Below are positions 12,055-13,013 of a stretch of 13,013 nt of DNA, piece after piece. Origin of the DNA: a bacterium (Candidatus Gribaldobacteria) CG10_big_fil_rev_8_21_14_0_10_37_21. GTDB lineage: Bacteria; Patescibacteriota; Minisyncoccia; Minisyncoccales; CG1-02-41-26. Under the pieces are notes generated by a model. The model saw only the letters and a list, made by a program, of their open reading frames with translations, ran no database searches and had not been told where the DNA came from. The stretch's first letter is position 1; every line of letters begins with the position of its first letter. The DNA lies in assembly GCA_002773495.1 (NCBI GenBank), contig PFAX01000014.1, positions 7,372 to 20,384 on the forward strand, written 5' to 3'. Both the position numbers and the translations under genes were made by a program.

Positions 12055-12900
12055 TTATTCGCGCTTAGAAAACTTCTCGGGGTCAGCAATACCTTGTTGT
12101 TTCATCAAGTCATTATTTACCTTTTCAGCCGTTTTCAGCAACTCTAAATCAACCCCCTCTTTATCGCCAAATTCAATCATCGCTCGGATGTCTTTATTTA
12201 AGCATTTCCCCCCGAATCCGCGGTAACCCTTATGCATTACAACTAAGTGCGATGGGCCAATGCGCTTGTCAGCTGAAGCTGATTCCATCACCGTGTTATA
12301 ATCAGCACCTATTTTTTCACACAAATCATAAAACTGGTTGGCATAAATAACCTTAACAGAAAACCAATTATTGCCATAATACTTAACCAACTCGGCCTCG
12401 GTGGCTGGGATTATCCTTTCAAATGGAGCTAAGGGCAAAAGCATTATTATATCTTTACTTATAGTAAAACTCTCTTTGGTATAGCCAATAATTTGCCTGT
12501 CAGGATAGTTCATGTCTTGATCAGCCGTTAACTCCGTTAAAAACTCAGGGTTAAACAAAAACTTATGTTGGGGAAATTCTTTTTGCATTTTTTCAGTGGT
12601 TCCTGGCACGACAGTTGATTTTAAAACAATAATTTTCTCACCTCCAATTTTAGAAACAGCATCTTTTACATACGACAAATCAAAACCTTCCCCTGCTTTA
12701 AATGGGGTGGGTACGCAAATAAAAATAACATCAGCTTGGTTTAATTCTTCCAAGCTACCCAAGTTTTTGCCTGGGTCGTAAAGTAGGGGCTTAATCCCTT
12801 TGCCTTCAAAATACCGCAGCAAAGCCCCACCCACCATACCAACCCCACAGACACCAACCATATAAGATTTTAAAGATTTTTCAATGTTATTGTTTTGCAT
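12055..12900 (-). CDS. Short UDP-glucose/GDP-mannose dehydrogenase-family protein
   Basis: This 281-residue protein carries the NAD-binding and central domains of the UDP-glucose 6-dehydrogenase family: GVGMVG at 19-24, ICVPTP at 61-66, KSTVVPGTT at 94-102, NPEFLTE at 117-123, and the catalytic-loop equivalent GFGGKCLNKD with the nucleophile Cys233 followed by Lys236 and Asp237. The usual C-terminal UDP-binding domain of 100 or more residues is missing, and the usual GxxCxPKD Pro is replaced by Asn235. The stop is followed directly by the inverted repeat, with no sign of a frameshifted continuation. It may act on another nucleotide sugar or need a partner. The ATG at 12900 is used; an internal ATG at 12861 directly before the Rossmann strand is an alternative start. 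It is probably part of a nucleotide-sugar supply set; upstream neighbours are outside the window. Confidence 0.85.
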   Translation of the reverse strand: MQNNNIEKSLKSYMVGVCGVGMVGGALLRYFEGKGIKPLLYDPGKNLGSLEELNQADVIFICVPTPFKAGEGFDLSYVKDAVSKIGGEKIIVLKSTVVPGTTEKMQKEFPQHKFLFNPEFLTELTADQDMNYPDRQIIGYTKESFTISKDIIMLLPLAPFERIIPATEAELVKYYGNNWFSVKVIYANQFYDLCEKIGADYNTVMESASADKRIGPSHLVVMHKGYRGFGGKCLNKDIRAMIEFGDKEGVDLELLKTAEKVNNDLMKQQGIADPEKFSKRE

Positions 12901-12916
12901 AAATTTTAAAAATTAT

Positions 12917-13013
12917 AAATTCTAATATTTAAATACTAAACAAATTTAAATTAAATACTAAATTCTAATATCTAAATACTAAACAAGCTCTAAATTCTAA
13001 ATTCCAAATTCCA
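12917..13013. repeat. AT-rich direct repeats upstream of the dehydrogenase gene
   Basis: Two 27-bp copies (12917-12943 and 12960-12986) differ at one base, with a 43-bp period. They are followed by shorter units built on AAATTCTAAATTCC to the window end. On the minus strand these read as TTTAGAATTTAG-type strings, a style of intergenic repeat that recurs in many AT-rich environmental genomes. The array may extend beyond the window. Confidence 0.7.

Noticed and set aside
12055..12060. Frameshift at the end of the dehydrogenase gene explaining its short length
   Set aside because: No alternative frame downstream continues with family-like sequence; the inverted repeat begins almost at once.

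Overview
The window is AT-rich bacterial DNA. Most coding capacity is on the minus strand, and genes are packed end to end with short gaps or ATGA overlaps. Almost no gene has a recognisable Shine-Dalgarno (SD) sequence. This style, together with a short UDP-glucose-dehydrogenase-like protein, a DUF4143 ATPase, a RelE-type toxin pair and many palindromic dispersed repeats, suggests a Patescibacteria (CPR) genome. That assignment is inference from gene content and style; the window holds no rRNA or other phylogenetic marker.

Layout. (1) 25-1214 (+): a promoter and a stand-alone AAA/DUF4143 ATPase, ending in a terminator shared with the convergent minus-strand cluster. (2) 9132 down to 1233 (-): one apparent operon of nine genes behind a clear promoter (9104-9132). 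In order of transcription it holds a SAM methyltransferase, an Rmd-like GDP-4-keto-6-deoxymannose reductase, a GT4 glycosyltransferase, a frameshifted methyltransferase, a second GT4, Gmd (GDP-mannose 4,6-dehydratase), a third methyltransferase, a NodB-like polysaccharide deacetylase, a pair of 32-bp nested palindromes, and a fourth methyltransferase. Gmd plus Rmd gives GDP-D-rhamnose. With two glycosyltransferases, four methyltransferases and a deacetylase, the cluster most plausibly makes an O-methylated, D-rhamnose-containing surface glycan. (3) 10170 down to 9204 (-): a toxin-antitoxin pair followed by a chimeric ORF whose front is the PUA-like N-terminal domain of ATP sulfurylase and whose tail looks like the C-terminus of a GT4 enzyme. 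(4) 10175-10741 (+): a perfect-consensus promoter drives a GC-richer transcript of about 535 nt that is almost entirely tandem hairpins, also contains a 121-codon ORF with the only strong SD in the window, and ends in a strong terminator. (5) 11895 down to 10741 (-): a third GT4 gene carrying an in-frame palindromic repeat insertion. (6) 11950-12048: a 99-bp near-perfect inverted repeat. (7) 12900 down to 12055 (-): a short UDP-glucose/GDP-mannose dehydrogenase-like gene, preceded at the window edge by AT-rich direct repeats.

The most unusual item is the hairpin-dense transcript at about 10210-10745. It could be an undescribed structured or dual-function RNA. Its promoter lies back to back with that of the toxin-antitoxin operon, and the two -35 boxes form one inverted repeat. 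No gene-free stretch exceeds 300 bp; the longest are the 10136-10325 promoter/leader region and the 11896-12054 spacer with the inverted repeat.
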